From Actinomycetota bacterium (GTDB lineage: Bacteria > Actinomycetota > Actinomycetes > Actinomycetales > Dermatophilaceae): DNA of 64,000 nt. Positions 20,290 through 27,413 of this stretch are shown here, in pieces (position 1 is the first letter of the stretch; each line of letters starts with the position of its first letter). Below the pieces are notes generated by a model that was given only the letters and a program-made list of their open reading frames with translations, ran no database searches and was not told the origin of the DNA. The stretch covers positions 1-64,000 of the forward strand of contig JAIUPO010000013.1 of the NCBI GenBank assembly GCA_020160805.1. The letters are read 5' to 3'. The position numbers were made by a program, and so were the translations under genes.

Positions 20290-20347
20290 GCAAAGACAGC
20301 AGCGGGAGACGGTGACCGTTAGGTCGCGTCTCCCGCTGCTGTCTTGC
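20290..20347. terminator. Strong bidirectional hairpin
   Basis: Arms 20290-20310 and 20328-20347 pair over about 20 bases with a single bulged A (core GACAGCAGCGGGAGAC / GTCTCCCGCTGCTGTC) around a 17-base loop. It lies between the convergent 3' ends of the XRE-type gene and the RelA/SpoT pair, so it probably terminates both. Confidence 0.75.
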
Positions 20348-20388
20348 GAGGTCAGGCGCAGGCTCGGTGGCCGTGCGGGGGTCGCCTC

Positions 20389-20664
20389 CTAGATGCCCAG
20401 TAGGTACTCACTGGTATGCCACTTGGCTGTCGCGACGCTGCCATCGAAATAATTGGCATGGGTCAACTGGACGGTCTGGAGAGAGTCTGAGCCGACGAGA
20501 ACGATGTCGATGTGAGGGTTGTCCCGATTGACGTGTTCGCACTCGGAGTACGCCTCAAGGGCCGCGTTCACGTCGTCTTCGAACTTATCCAACCTCACCA
20601 GACGCGAGGCCTCGTGGTCGAACACCAGCAAGAAATGCTTGATAGCACTCGTCATCTGGCTCAC
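20389..20664 (-). CDS. 91-residue partner of the RelA/SpoT protein, candidate antitoxin
   Basis: 91 residues, no membrane segment. Visible features: FLLVFDHEASRLVRL, a helical segment DDVNAALEAYSE, and DIVLVGSDSLQTVQLTHANYF near the C-terminus. Its ATG overlaps the stop of the RelA/SpoT gene by four bases (an in-frame ATG three codons later is also possible). GC is low here (31 of the 60 bases at 20401-20460), unlike the ~70% chromosome. I recall similar small proteins beside RelA/SpoT-domain genes elsewhere, but the antitoxin role is inference. Confidence 0.6.
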   Translation of the reverse strand: MSQMTSAIKHFLLVFDHEASRLVRLDKFEDDVNAALEAYSECEHVNRDNPHIDIVLVGSDSLQTVQLTHANYFDGSVATAKWHTSEYLLGI

Positions 20665-21389
20665 CTTCCCTGTCCTATGTAGGCCTCGATATCGAGCCTC
20701 AATCGGGCGATGGTATCGCGGAGAGGCCCAGGAGTGACGCCGCCCACCTCTTCAATCGCCTGCGCTCGGGAGACTTCCGCCATGAAGCGGTGCGCTAGCC
20801 GCGCGGCCGGCCCGGCGCTTGGAGTGAGCCGGTCGGCCTTCAACGTCTCGCCGAACACGTTACTCAGTCTCTCGACAGTGATAGCCCACTCATGCATCAT
20901 CGGGGTCCTGAGCTGAACCTCGATGTGTCGCGGCGGGTCGCCGTACGTCACGACCACGTGAACACCCCTGTATCCGGACTCTCTCGGCTCAGAAATGTAG
21001 TCGCTGTACCCACCGGAGACGCCCCGAGCCTGCACCAGGCGCTGCTCGACCCGTCGAAGCTCGGGGATGGTTCCAATAACCGCTCGAACCCCGCCAATGT
21101 CCTGCATGGTCGGGAGGGAGAGGGTGGGCTCGCGTGTCAGTTTGTTGAGGATCGTCTGCATGCGCTTGAGCCTCTGCGAGACGTTTATTTCGCACCCCTC
21201 CGTGCGCAGCATGCTGCGCAGGCCATTGTTGGCACTTACCAGGGGTCCGGCATGGGAGGCCCGCCACGCCTCGATCACCCTCAAGGCTTCATTGAACGCC
21301 GCAAGGTCCACGCCGTCCGCCCCTCGGAAGAACCTTCGAACGGTGCTTCCTGCCTTCTTTACCTGGGAGTTCGTTGGAGTCTCGCCCAC
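20661..21389 (-). CDS. Stand-alone RelA/SpoT nucleotidyltransferase-domain protein (toxSAS-like)
   Basis: 242 residues. The synthetase fold is recognised by basic residues RLKRMQTILNK (~73-83), DIGGVRAV (~97-104), SGYRGVHVVV (~138-147) and EVQLRTPMMHEWA (~157-169). These match the (p)ppGpp-synthetase motifs, including the Tyr of GYxxxH and the EVQxRT strand. There is no HD hydrolase, TGS or ACT domain. Single-domain enzymes of this type include alarmone synthetases and toxSAS toxins that pyrophosphorylate tRNA or make ppApp. The overlapping small gene, mobile context and lower GC favour a toxin or anti-phage role. The start is GTG, with no strong ribosome site. Confidence 0.8.
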   Translation of the reverse strand: MGETPTNSQVKKAGSTVRRFFRGADGVDLAAFNEALRVIEAWRASHAGPLVSANNGLRSMLRTEGCEINVSQRLKRMQTILNKLTREPTLSLPTMQDIGGVRAVIGTIPELRRVEQRLVQARGVSGGYSDYISEPRESGYRGVHVVVTYGDPPRHIEVQLRTPMMHEWAITVERLSNVFGETLKADRLTPSAGPAARLAHRFMAEVSRAQAIEEVGGVTPGPLRDTIARLRLDIEAYIGQGR

Positions 21390-21416
21390 AGGCCGATGAT
21401 GGCACGCCCGCTGTGG

Positions 21417-21845
21417 TCAGGAGGGCGTAGGCCTGCGCGCGCGGGCGCGGTCGAGACTGCTCACCTTGCCGCCCGGAACGCTCGGGAGTTGTACGCCCCG
21501 ACCACCCCCGCGGCGCTGCGGACGCACGCCCTGCCCGTCCGGCAGGCGCAGCGCGGCCAGCAACTGCTTCATCAGGTTGGCCGTATCGTTTGCCCGCTGG
21601 AGCGCGTTGGTGATCCGCATCTCGTAGACCTGACCGTCACTCGCCGGGTCCGGCGACAGGCGCATCCACGTATCGGCGTCCCCGCACAGCACGGCGTCCA
21701 GCTTGTCCAGGCGATCCTTCGCCCGGCACGCCTCCGTCAACTGCACCAGTTGCATCGGGTCCAGTTCGTGCGCGGCGGTGATATCCGCCCACAATCTGCG
21801 CCCGCCGGCGCTCAGGCCGGCGGGCGGGTCAACAACGGCACCCAT
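21417..21845 (-). CDS. terS: Phage terminase small subunit, P27-like
   Basis: 142 residues. Pattern typical of actinobacterial P27-type small terminases: PAGLSAGGRRLWADIT, ELDPMQLVQLTEACRAKDRL, LKQLLAALRLPD-like helix (NLMKQLLAALRLPDGQG) and a basic tail PQRRGGGRG. TerS recognises pac or cos DNA for packaging. No large subunit or structural gene accompanies it, so it would act only with a helper phage's TerL, as in satellites that redirect packaging (inference). ATG preceded by GGAAGGAG. Confidence 0.78.
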   Translation of the reverse strand: MGAVVDPPAGLSAGGRRLWADITAAHELDPMQLVQLTEACRAKDRLDKLDAVLCGDADTWMRLSPDPASDGQVYEMRITNALQRANDTANLMKQLLAALRLPDGQGVRPQRRGGGRGVQLPSVPGGKVSSLDRARARRPTPS

Positions 21846-21921
21846 GCGGGCGCTCCTTCCCCGGCGTCATGCCGGAACTCCCATTGCCAACAATTCCTAG
21901 CCACTCCGGACTGCGAGGCAC

Positions 21922-21957
21922 CTCACCTGCGGTTCGGAATGGCAGGGGTTTAACCCC
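21922..21957 (-). repeat. 36-nt box, copy 1
   Basis: Plus-strand reading: conserved CTCACCTGCGGTTC, ten variable bases, then GGGTTTAACCCC. The distal end is palindromic (GGGGTTTAACCCC). It lies in the spacer upstream of terS and has the same length and end sequences as 23057-23092. A regulator-binding or promoter element is possible. Confidence 0.6.
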
Positions 21958-21981
21958 GGCCCCCGGCTCCCAGGGGTCCGG

Positions 21982-22758
21982 CTAGGCCGGTGCCTTCTCG
22001 ATGAGCCAGGGCATCGACTCCCGGAGTTCCTTCCCGCGGGCCTCGGCCTCGGCGACCTCTCGGGCGGTGGTGGCATCGTGGGCGCCGCGTGCGACCTGGG
22101 CGGCCTCGGCCCGCGTGTTCAGGCGCAGGGTGTAGCCACCGTGGGCCAGGTTGTGGAACGCATTGCCAGGCGCGGTGAACAGGCGGGCCGCGTTGTCGAG
22201 GGCGGCGGCGTCGGCGGCCTTGGCGATAAACCATGAGACGTGCTGCTCGGGTTGTCCGCTCAGGTCTCCGAGGATGACCCGTGCGTTGCGGATGCGGGCC
22301 AGCGTGTCCAGTGCGGCGTCGAGGTCGCGGTAGGCGGTGACGGCCTGGTCTCCGGCGTCGAGGACGGCGGACTTGCTGGCGCCGGGAGGGAAGTAGCGCC
22401 CGGCCGTGTGGACGACGGCGGCAGCGGTGTCGAACCGCGGGCGCATCGCGGTGATGAGGTCGTCGCCCGCGTCGCGCAGCCCGTCGAAGAATCGGCGCGC
22501 CAGCGGCTGCTCCAACGTCGTGAACGCGGTGGCAGCGTGGTCCTTGACGGTGAGGGCGGTGGCGAGCTCGGACAGTCGAGCGGCGGCATTCCTGGCAGTG
22601 ATGCTGCCGGCGGCTGCCACGGCCTCGGCAGCCGGGTCAGCGTCTCGGGCAGCGGCGAGCGCGGTCAGCGCGTCGAGGGCGGCCTGGGATTCCTTGGGCA
22701 GGGTGAGGCCGGCGTCACGCAGGGATCGGGCGACGTTGCGGGGAATCGGGTTATACAT
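21982..22758 (-). CDS. Hypothetical phage/element protein
   Basis: 258 residues, Ala-rich and mostly helical; no motif recognised. It begins MYNPIPRNVARSLRDAGLTLPKESQ and has long amphipathic helices throughout, with no signal peptide or membrane segment. ATG preceded by GAGAAGGAG. It lies between terS and a 64-residue gene, so a scaffold, packaging-redirecting or regulatory role is conceivable, but nothing in the sequence decides. Confidence 0.7.
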   Translation of the reverse strand: MYNPIPRNVARSLRDAGLTLPKESQAALDALTALAAARDADPAAEAVAAAGSITARNAAARLSELATALTVKDHAATAFTTLEQPLARRFFDGLRDAGDDLITAMRPRFDTAAAVVHTAGRYFPPGASKSAVLDAGDQAVTAYRDLDAALDTLARIRNARVILGDLSGQPEQHVSWFIAKAADAAALDNAARLFTAPGNAFHNLAHGGYTLRLNTRAEAAQVARGAHDATTAREVAEAEARGKELRESMPWLIEKAPA

Positions 22759-22770
22759 GGGTGCTCCTTC

Positions 22771-22965
22771 TCAGAGGGTGGGGGTTGTCGAGCCACCGAG
22801 GGCGGCGGCCAGGGATTGCGTCAGCGCGTCGGAGTTGAGCGCGGGCGGTTCTGCTCGGGCGGCCTCGGACTCGGGCCGGTGAGCCGGGCAGGTCAGCGCG
22901 TCCTCGATGTGGGCGCGCAGCAGGGCGGCCACGTCTGTGGGACAGGTGCAGATGGGTTCAGTCAT
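22771..22965 (-). CDS. Small Cys-containing element protein
   Basis: 64 residues, unknown function. The N-terminus carries CTCP and, 18 residues later, CPAHR, so a small metal-binding site is possible. ATG at 22965 follows GGAGGAACGCCCCA, a good ribosome site. Downstream, 12 bases separate it from the 258-residue gene. Confidence 0.6.
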   Translation of the reverse strand: MTEPICTCPTDVAALLRAHIEDALTCPAHRPESEAARAEPPALNSDALTQSLAAALGGSTTPTL

Positions 22966-23056
22966 TGGGGCGTTCCTCCGTTGTTTCGGGGTCGGTCGAG
23001 CGGGCGGCGAGGCCGGGGGTGCCGGAAACTTTGAACCCTGCTTTTGTCCTGCGGGT

Positions 23057-23092
23057 CTCACCTGCGGTTCCGATCCGTGGGTGGTTAACCCC
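23057..23092 (-). repeat. 36-nt box, copy 2
   Basis: Plus-strand reading: CTCACCTGCGGTTC, ten variable bases, then GTGGTTAACCCC. Same length and ends as copy 1 at 21922-21957, with an unrelated middle. It lies in the 266-base spacer (22966-23231) upstream of the 64-residue gene; no gene is seen in the rest of that spacer. Confidence 0.6.
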
Positions 23093-23231
23093 ACCCCGCG
23101 GGTGGGTGCGACGGCCGGGCGCAGGCGCGTCATAGCGGTAGAAAGGGGAACGCGCTCGACGCCTTGGCTCCTGCCCAGGCTTGTCCAGTTCGGTGGCTTT
23201 CACGCCCGGCCGTCGCTGCTCGTGGACCGGT

Positions 23232-24080
23232 CTAGTTGACCCGCTGCTTGGTGAAGACGTTGCGCTCGGTGTCGAGCACGCTGCCGAACTGGCGCCCGTC
23301 GATCGGGTTGGTCGGGCGCCCCTCGGTCTCGGCGGTCGTCCAGCTGGTCCCGAGGATGTTGCCCTTGTCGTCGGTCTTGACCCACTCGCCGGCGCGGGGG
23401 TTGCGGTGCATGACGGTCGTGGCACCGTCCTCGGTGGTGTGGCGGGTCACGTCGAGGCGGATGCCGTTGCGCGCGAGCCAGGCCAGCGGGTTGGACTTGT
23501 CGAGGGGACTGCTGGCGATCGCCTCGGCCAGGGGGTCGCGCGGCGTTCCGTCGCTGACGGCGGCCAACTGCTCGACCTCGGCAGGCACGTCAGTCTCGTC
23601 TGCGGATGCGGCCAGGCGGTGCAGCATCTGGCCCAGCGGGTCGAACGAGACTTGACCGTCGATCATCGGCAGCACGCTCGCCGGTCCGGTGCTCGGTGAG
23701 ACGGACTGCCCGGTGATCTCGCGGGCGTACTCCCCGCGGCGGGTGACGGCGTGCTGTGCGTTGACGGCGGCCTGCCAGTCGATGAGAGCCGCTACCCAGG
23801 GCTCGGCGGCGATGGTCTGCTCGAACGCGCGGCGGGCTGCGGTAACGTCCTTGCGGGCTTGTGCCTCGGCGGCCTGGTGGTCGCCGGACTGGAGGTAGTG
23901 GCGCGCCCATGCCTGGCGGCGGGTGGCGCGCCGGTGCTGCTCGGCCTCGGCCTCGGCGCCCGCCTGGCGCTCCAGTTCGGCCAGGCGGGCCCGGTCGGTC
24001 TCGGTGCTGCTGGCGGCCTTCTGCTCGGCGGCGTGGATCTTGGCGGATAGCTCGGTGATCTGCTCGGCGGTGGTGCTCAT
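23232..24080 (-). CDS. Hypothetical element protein with coiled-coil N-terminus
   Basis: 282 residues. The first ~110 residues are charged and helical, coiled-coil-like (ITELSAKIHAAEQKAASS; RARLAELERQAGAEAEAEQ). The C-terminal part is mixed alpha/beta and ends in a polar stretch (DGRQFGSVLDTERNVFTKQ). Function not recognised; similar Ala/Glu-rich proteins occur near replication and packaging genes of actinophages. Its ATG overlaps the stop of a 55-residue gene (ATGA). Confidence 0.7.
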   Translation of the reverse strand: MSTTAEQITELSAKIHAAEQKAASSTETDRARLAELERQAGAEAEAEQHRRATRRQAWARHYLQSGDHQAAEAQARKDVTAARRAFEQTIAAEPWVAALIDWQAAVNAQHAVTRRGEYAREITGQSVSPSTGPASVLPMIDGQVSFDPLGQMLHRLAASADETDVPAEVEQLAAVSDGTPRDPLAEAIASSPLDKSNPLAWLARNGIRLDVTRHTTEDGATTVMHRNPRAGEWVKTDDKGNILGTSWTTAETEGRPTNPIDGRQFGSVLDTERNVFTKQRVN

Positions 24081-24244
24081 CGGTCGGTCTCCTTCATCGC
24101 GGCGTCGAGGGCTGCTGCTAGGTCGGTTGGCGGGTCGGTTGTGGCCTGGTCCTGGTCGCCGGCGTCGGCCTCAATGGCGGCGTCGAGCGCGGCTGCCAGG
24201 CGTGCGATTGCGTCGGTTCCGCGCGTTGGTTGGTTCCTATCCAT
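24077..24244 (-). CDS. Small helical element protein (55 aa)
   Basis: 55 residues starting MDRNQPTRGTDAIARLAAAL. It contains an internal duplication, LAAALDAAIEAD and LAAALDAAMKET, two short amphipathic helices. Support is positional: its start overlaps the upstream gene's stop by eight bases and its stop overlaps the next start by four, like its neighbours. Confidence 0.5.
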   Translation of the reverse strand: MDRNQPTRGTDAIARLAAALDAAIEADAGDQDQATTDPPTDLAAALDAAMKETDR

Positions 24245-24443
24245 GCGGTCGTTCCCTTCTCTTGTCGGGGTCTGCGGGGGTTGCGGCCAGGGCGGCCAGG
24301 TGGGGACAGTGCGGGTGGTTGTCGTTGCCGTGGTCGTCGCAGATCCATCGGATCGAGCGGCGCTGCCGGCGGATGCGGACCCGTGTGCCGTCCACGATTG
24401 CGAGGGCGTCGCGGTGGCTCCACGCCTTGACCACGACGCTCAT
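24237..24443 (-). CDS. Small His/Cys-containing element protein
   Basis: 68 residues. The first half has alternating basic residues (RVRIRRQRRSIRWIC), then CDDHGNDNHPHCPHL, a dense Cys/His cluster that could bind zinc. ATG at 24443 overlaps the WhiB-like gene's stop by four bases. Function unknown. Confidence 0.55.
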   Translation of the reverse strand: MSVVVKAWSHRDALAIVDGTRVRIRRQRRSIRWICDDHGNDNHPHCPHLAALAATPADPDKRRERPHG

Positions 24444-24835
24444 GGGGTCGCCGCCTTGGCCGGTTGGGGCGAGCGGTCCTGTCCGCCCCACACTCCCCAG
24501 GTGCCGCGGCGCCCGTGCTGCTGGGCGATCTCGTCCCCGGCGTCGGCGCATAGCTCGATGAGCGTGCAGGGCCGGCAGGCGCGGGCGGCGCGGGCTCGGT
24601 CGTCGGGGTGCTCGGCGGTCCAGTCGTCCCGCCGGTCGGGGTCGAGGCAGGGCGTCCGGCGGTCGGCGTCGAGCAGTCCGTTTATGGCGTCGACCAGTCG
24701 CCCGTGAGCGGCCGCCGGCGGATCACTCGCTTTTGTGTTTCCGCAGGTCAGAGCGTCGGGTGACGGAAGGTGACGGTTTCCCGCAACTTTTCCTATATCC
24801 CTACGTGTAGGAAAGTTACGGGAAGCCGTCACCAT
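24440..24835 (-). CDS. WhiB-like iron-sulfur transcriptional regulator
   Basis: 131 residues. Four Cys of the Wbl pattern are present at about 63, 87, 90 and 96 (PCLDPD; ACRPCTLIELC), with the turn motif GVWGG at 114-118 and a charged C-terminus. Wbl proteins bind a 4Fe-4S cluster and usually act through the principal sigma factor, notable because this element sits at rpoD. The start is uncertain: the first ATG or GTG lies inside the large inverted repeat and overlaps the primase by seven bases; no later in-frame ATG or GTG precedes the Cys region. Confidence 0.78.
   Translation of the reverse strand: MVTASRNFPTRRDIGKVAGNRHLPSPDALTCGNTKASDPPAAAHGRLVDAINGLLDADRRTPCLDPDRRDDWTAEHPDDRARAARACRPCTLIELCADAGDEIAQQHGRRGTWGVWGGQDRSPQPAKAATP
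24769..24833. repeat. Large inverted repeat at the primase/whiB junction
   Basis: Arms 24769-24795 and 24808-24833 pair over about 26 bases with three differences (both begin outward with GGTGACGG and end CTTTTCCTA or CTTTCCTA) around a 12-base AT-rich loop. A further GTGACGGAA copy lies just outside at 24760 and GCGTCACC just beyond 24833. Candidate replication origin, regulator site or attenuator. Confidence 0.65.
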
Positions 24836-26235
24836 GCGTCACCACCGCGGCCGTTGTCGTCCTCGGCGTAGGGCATCAGGCCCGGGCGGGTGGCACCCCT
24901 CTTGGTCCGGGAGGCGGGGTGTCCGAGCCGGTCCAGTTCCTTGCCGAAGGCGCGTTCGGTCAGGGTTTCGGCGCCGTCCCGGATCGCCCACCGCTGCCAG
25001 GCGGTGAACAGTTCCCGCGTGGTCGCGGATGCCACCGGGGAGACGTGGCACCCCTCGGTGATGAACCGCCGTACCGCGTCAGACTCGGCGCGATAGTCGT
25101 CCGTCGCGGCCAGCACGGTCGCCGGCTCCCGCATCCCGTTGGCCTTGTAATCGGCGTATCCGGCCACGGCCCAGGCCAGCACCGCGTCAGCGTGCAGCAG
25201 CAGCCGCTCAGGCAGGCCGGGGTCCCGCTGCGCGGGCGGGACCACCACGTCGAAGGGCAGCACGCGCACGCGGCGCCACACGGCCGGATCATTGCCGCGC
25301 ACGACGGGCAGCGCGTTGGTGAGGTAGAGCAGCTGGTGAGACGGCATCCAGGTCACGGGCTCCCGGTAGAGGCGGCGCGCGGTCAGCGCGTCACCCCCGG
25401 TCAACCGCTTCATGGTCGGCTCATCGAGTTTGCGGCCTTCTTCGGTTTCCGAGCCGATCACCAGGCGGGCGCCGAGCAGTTGCATCATTTCCGGCCCTCC
25501 GCTGCCTCGGCCGCGGTCGTGGGCCATGAGCAGCGACGGGTCGATCACCGCGGCGTAGTCGCCCATTGCGCCGGAGACGGCGCCGGCGAACGTGGATTTG
25601 CCGTTGGCGCCGGTGCCGATGAGGACGGGCAACAGATGCTCGGTCACGCGCCCGTAGAGGGACTGCCCGACCACGCGCTGCAAATAGTCGCGCTCGTCGG
25701 CGTCGGGCAGCACGGCGTCGAGGAACGCCCGCCACTCGGCCTGGTCGGCGTCGGGCCGATAGGCGGCCGTCGTAACCTTGCTCAGCCGATCAGCCGGGTC
25801 GTGCTCCCGCAGTCGCATCGTCCGCAGATCGAGCGTGCCGGTCGCGGTGTTCAGCAGGTGCGGGTCGGCGTCGAGGTCGTCCACGGTGGCGGCGAACTCC
25901 ACCAGGGCGGCGGACACCCCGAGCACCCCGGAGATCCCCGCGTCGGACTCGCACCGGGCTACGTCGGCCCGCAGTTGCTTATCGCCCACACTTTCGGCCA
26001 GTGCCTGCGCGAGCACGTCGAGGACCGCGCGGCGGGCGTATCCGCGGTCATCCTCACACCAGCGGGTGCCGTCGTAGTAGTGCCAGCCGATCCCGGCGAC
26101 GTGCAACAGCCGGTCGATGTAGGCGGCGGCCAGCCGGTAGGCCATGCGGACCTGCCCGGAGTGCTGCTCGCCTCCGGTCGAGACGGGGCGCCCGAGGAGG
26201 TCGTAGGCGGCGGAGTCAGTGCTGTGCTTGATCAC
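24829..26235 (-). CDS. Phage/plasmid primase-helicase (P4/D5 family)
   Basis: 468 residues. The N-terminal D5_N-like region (~20-200: WHYYDGTRWCEDD; LLNTATGTLDLRT; RDYLQRVVGQSLYG) is followed by an SF3-type helicase core with Walker A GTGANGKSTF (~207-216), an acidic Walker B-like strand (LVIGSETEE ~255) and sensor LLYLTNALP. This would drive autonomous replication of the excised element. The archaeo-eukaryotic primase domain of full-length P4 alpha is absent, so primase activity is uncertain. GTG at 26235 overlaps the upstream stop (GTGA); an upstream open extension is rejected because it duplicates neighbouring genes out of frame. Confidence 0.85.
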   Translation of the reverse strand: MIKHSTDSAAYDLLGRPVSTGGEQHSGQVRMAYRLAAAYIDRLLHVAGIGWHYYDGTRWCEDDRGYARRAVLDVLAQALAESVGDKQLRADVARCESDAGISGVLGVSAALVEFAATVDDLDADPHLLNTATGTLDLRTMRLREHDPADRLSKVTTAAYRPDADQAEWRAFLDAVLPDADERDYLQRVVGQSLYGRVTEHLLPVLIGTGANGKSTFAGAVSGAMGDYAAVIDPSLLMAHDRGRGSGGPEMMQLLGARLVIGSETEEGRKLDEPTMKRLTGGDALTARRLYREPVTWMPSHQLLYLTNALPVVRGNDPAVWRRVRVLPFDVVVPPAQRDPGLPERLLLHADAVLAWAVAGYADYKANGMREPATVLAATDDYRAESDAVRRFITEGCHVSPVASATTRELFTAWQRWAIRDGAETLTERAFGKELDRLGHPASRTKRGATRPGLMPYAEDDNGRGGDAW

Positions 26236-26480
26236 GCGCCCACCCCCGTCCGGGGACGGGGCGGCGGCGCCGGCCGCTCGGACAACTCCACCGGCTCGCC
26301 AGCGACCTCGGCCGCGGTCAGCAGGTCGGAGACGCGCTCGGAGCGGACCAGCCAGCCGCGTTGCACGTTGCACCACAAGGACCGAAAACCCATGTCTCGC
26401 AGGCGCATACCGAGAGGGCCACGCACCAGGGCGTGACGGGCTCCCGGCGGCGCGTAGACGTATGACGAGCGGCGCTGCAT
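26232..26480 (-). CDS. Small element protein upstream of the primase
   Basis: 82 residues, basic, Pro-rich C-terminus. No domain recognised (RRSSYVYAPPGARHALVRGP; WCNVQRGWLVRSERVSDL). The C-terminal half is compatible with a short winged-helix-like or accessory replication protein, but this is a guess. Coupled at both ends: TGATG with the 104-residue gene and GTGA with the primase. Confidence 0.6.
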   Translation of the reverse strand: MQRRSSYVYAPPGARHALVRGPLGMRLRDMGFRSLWCNVQRGWLVRSERVSDLLTAAEVAGEPVELSERPAPPPRPRTGVGA

Positions 26481-26794
26481 CAGGCGACCTCCCGCCCGAC
26501 GGCAGCACGGAACCGCTCGATGCCGGCCCGTTCCCGCGCCTCGGCTCGCTGGCGCAGCTCGGCGCTGGTCGCGGTCAGGAGCGACGGGTCGCGCAGCGGC
26601 AACGTAAAGGCATTGCGCACGGCCTGGCACGCCTCGGCCCACACGGCGGCCTCAGCCTCGGCGTGGGCGCGCTCGGCGGCCTCCCGGCCGTGGGCCAGGC
26701 CAGTGGCGTATCCCGTGCAAAACACGTCCCACGCCTCGGGAGTGAGGGCCGCCAGGTCGAGCACGTCCTCGGCTCGGGTCGGCGTGGCCGTCAT
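26480..26794 (-). CDS. Hypothetical element protein
   Basis: 104 residues, Ala/Glu/Arg-rich and helical, unknown function. Contains FCTGYATGLAHGREAAERAH, a pattern resembling small phage proteins with a conserved G-x-x-x-G-x-x-x-G-R segment. ATG at 26794 overlaps the upstream stop by four bases and its stop forms TGATG with the next gene. Confidence 0.65.
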   Translation of the reverse strand: MTATPTRAEDVLDLAALTPEAWDVFCTGYATGLAHGREAAERAHAEAEAAVWAEACQAVRNAFTLPLRDPSLLTATSAELRQRAEARERAGIERFRAAVGREVA

Positions 26795-27012
26795 GCTGCA
26801 CCCCCGGCCGCGCGCTCCTGCATCTCCTGCCGGCGGCAGATCGGGCCGATCTCGTGGGCTACCGATCGCTCGGCCACCAGGTGCGCGCCGCAGCGTCGAC
26901 ACCGACAGCCGAGGTCGATAGACTCGGCCTCAGAACGCCCGCCCGTGTTCACCTTCGTGATTGCCGCCTGGTTGCCCGCCGGGCGGCTTTCTCGTGTTGG
27001 CTGTGGACTCAC
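26791..27012 (-). CDS. DUF6011-like zinc-ribbon protein
   Basis: 73 residues. The second half has CRCRRCGAHLVAERSVA, then IGPICRR: the CxxC...S...IGPxC pattern of a small zinc-binding domain common in actinobacterial phages and integrative elements. It probably binds one zinc ion; role unknown. GTG start overlaps the upstream stop (GTGA), and the stop overlaps the next ATG. Confidence 0.65.
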   Translation of the reverse strand: MSPQPTRESRPAGNQAAITKVNTGGRSEAESIDLGCRCRRCGAHLVAERSVAHEIGPICRRQEMQERAAGGAA

Positions 27013-27290
27013 GCGGTGCCGCCCAGGCTGGTCAGTTCGGCCTCGGCGGCGCGGGCGGACTCAATAGCCGATTTCGCGCGGCGTCGCGCCGCGGCGGACT
27101 TCAGGGCGAGACGCTGGTAATAGGCCTTCCGCAGGTGCTCGGCCCTGACGGGATCGCCTCCGGCCTCATTGAGAAAGCGCTGCTCCAGCGCCTGGCGTGC
27201 GGGGGCGGTTCGGGCGGCGCGGTCTTCGGTCCGTGCCCAACTCTCATGGGACGCGATGGACGCGATAAGGGATCGTTCGTTTGGACTCAA
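27009..27290 (-). CDS. Conserved small element protein
   Basis: 93 residues starting at TTG, with GGGAGAAG about seven bases upstream. The sequence SHESWARTEDRAARTAPARQ and later RAEHLRKAYYQRLALKSA match a small basic helical protein family I recognise as frequent in actinobacterial mobile elements, of unknown function. It is the first gene of the tightly overlapping replication block; a TACGCT hexamer near 27400 on the minus strand could be its promoter -10. Confidence 0.65.
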   Translation of the reverse strand: MSPNERSLIASIASHESWARTEDRAARTAPARQALEQRFLNEAGGDPVRAEHLRKAYYQRLALKSAAARRRAKSAIESARAAEAELTSLGGTA

Positions 27291-27413
27291 GGCAGACTTC
27301 TCCCAGGGAAGAAGTCCGACTAAGACTCCGCGCTCAGCGCAATACGAGCGGTGAAATGCGGCCTATCCGCTCGGGGCCGCCGCCCGTAGGCGGTGTGCCT
27401 AGCGTACATCAGG

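Noticed and set aside
24919..26436. Plus-strand 505-codon open frame opposite the primase
   Set aside because: Antisense shadow; the minus-strand frame has clear helicase motifs and coupled neighbours.
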